Shown here: positions 6,061 through 6,541 of the stretch, one piece after another
Numbering within the stretch: position 1 is the stretch's first letter
Layout of the letters: every line of letters starts with the position of its first letter
Assembly: GCA_030633635.1 (NCBI GenBank)
Contig: DAOVSA010000033.1
Location: 1-6,541 of the forward strand
DNA length: 6,541 bases
Origin: Candidatus Altarchaeota archaeon
GTDB lineage: Archaea; Altiarchaeota; Altiarchaeia; IMC4; DAOVSA01
Direction: 5' to 3'
Notes under the pieces: generated by a model
What the model was told of the DNA's origin: nothing
The model's input: only the letters and a program-made list of their open reading frames with translations
Database searches by the model: none
Position numbers and translations under genes: made by a program

Positions 6061-6117
6061 ATGATCGATTGATGAAGATTGATTATTAATGAACATTGAT
6101 TGATGAACGTAGGTTAA
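6061..6117 (+). other. Chain of four minimal frames in the cmk leader
   Basis: Four ATG frames follow one another: MID (6061-6072), MKIDY (6072-6089), MNID (6089-6103) and MNVG (6103-6117). Each stop codon shares its last A with the next ATG (TGATG, TAATG, TGATG), and the last stop is one base before the cmk ATG. They arise from the repeated GATTGATGAA sequence. Whether any is translated is unknown. Confidence 0.3.
6067..6107. repeat. GATTGATGAA direct repeats before cmk
   Basis: GATTGATGAA occurs exactly at 6067-6076 and 6098-6107. A degenerate, expanded version (GATTGATTATTAATGAA, 6077-6093) lies between them. The repeats occupy most of the leader and create the chained short frames. Confidence 0.65.
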
Positions 6118-6118
6118 G

Positions 6119-6541
6119 ATGATAATTACAATCGGCGGATCCATAGCTTCCGGTAAGACAACACTTGCAAAGGAACTTTCTAAACAACTGGGGTTTAAAC
6201 ATATCTCGGTGGGTGGTATAATGAGAGATATGGCAGAGGAACAGGGAATGAGTCTGTCTGAATTCTCAAAATACGCTGAAAAAAACTTTAAAATCGATAG
6301 AGAGATTGATAAACGACAGAAAGAACTTGCAAAAGGAAATTGTGTGGTTGACGGAAGACTTTCGTCCCATTTTTTAGATTCCAACCTAAAAATCTGGCTA
6401 ATTTCTCCCTTAGATGTCAGGGCACAGAGATTGGCAAAAAGAGAGGGTTGTAGTTCTGACGAAGCATTGAATGAAATTGTTTTGAGAGAGAAAAGTGAAC
6501 AAAAAAGATACAAGAAGCTCTATAATATCGATTTAAATGGC
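6119..6541 (+). CDS. cmk: Cytidylate kinase, archaeal type (3' end missing)
   Basis: Hand translation gives 141 residues, open to the window edge; archaeal Cmk is usually about 175-190 residues, so 40-50 are probably missing. It phosphorylates CMP and dCMP to the diphosphates using ATP, in the cytoplasm, as part of pyrimidine nucleotide supply. The P-loop is GSIASGKT at 7-14. The family pattern continues with a glycine-rich turn and Arg36 (ISVGGIMRDMAEEQGMS), DREIDKRQ (60-67), VVDGRL (76-81) and the Arg-rich lid region (REGCSSDEALNEI, then REKSEQKRY). The ATG at 6119 is chosen because the P-loop strand MIITI begins there; AGGT at 6111-6114 is a close-spaced ribosome binding site. The P-loop interior (SIAS) differs from the PPGS or LPGS common in archaeal members but keeps the required Gly-Lys-Thr. 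A different nucleotide kinase is unlikely given the whole pattern. Confidence 0.9.
   Translation, partial: MIITIGGSIASGKTTLAKELSKQLGFKHISVGGIMRDMAEEQGMSLSEFSKYAEKNFKIDREIDKRQKELAKGNCVVDGRLSSHFLDSNLKIWLISPLDVRAQRLAKREGCSSDEALNEIVLREKSEQKRYKKLYNIDLNG

Noticed and set aside
6058..6513. 151-codon open frame on the minus strand across cmk
   Set aside because: It is antisense to the well-supported cytidylate kinase reading and its translation shows no family motif.

Overview
The window looks archaeal. The evidence is an archaeal-type cytidylate kinase, an archaeal-style argininosuccinate lyase, TATA-like boxes of the TTTATAT type, AAGGT-type ribosome binding sites, and AT-rich intergenic DNA. A euryarchaeal lineage such as a methanogen or methanogen relative is plausible, but the sequence alone does not fix the taxon. 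No RNA genes, transposases or CRISPR arrays were found.

Layout. Positions 1-4135 hold three tandem minus-strand genes of the same family: copy A at 1-720 (cut by the window edge), copy B at 922-2445 and copy C at 2609-4135. Each encodes an N-terminal winged-helix DNA-binding domain joined to a FIST sensory module (FIST_N then FIST_C), so each looks like a one-component transcription regulator. Hand alignment gives about 78% identity for B/C over full length and about 84% for A/C over the first 240 residues. A 248-bp divergent spacer (4136-4383) separates copy C from plus-strand argH (4384-5874), which encodes the last enzyme of arginine biosynthesis. A 245-bp spacer (5875-6118) follows, then plus-strand cmk (6119 to the window end, incomplete).

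The most interesting part is the control DNA of the FIST array. Each gene carries, about 60-95 bp before its start codon, two copies of a motif close to TTCAATATYGCACA spaced 18-19 bp apart. Further out each has a TATA-like box, and in copies A and C this lies in a shared 18-bp segment. This suggests a self- or cross-regulating family of sensor-regulators. In copy C an exact 18-bp tandem duplication lies between the TATA-like box and the motif pair. Copies A and B also have a well-placed Shine-Dalgarno sequence and ATG between the winged helix and the FIST module, which could give a DNA-binding-free FIST protein; copy C has lost both.

argH and cmk are ordinary housekeeping genes, but their leaders are unusual. 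argH has a 17-bp tandem repeat and a tiny upstream frame containing an arginine codon. cmk is preceded by four very short frames linked by one-base stop/start overlaps.
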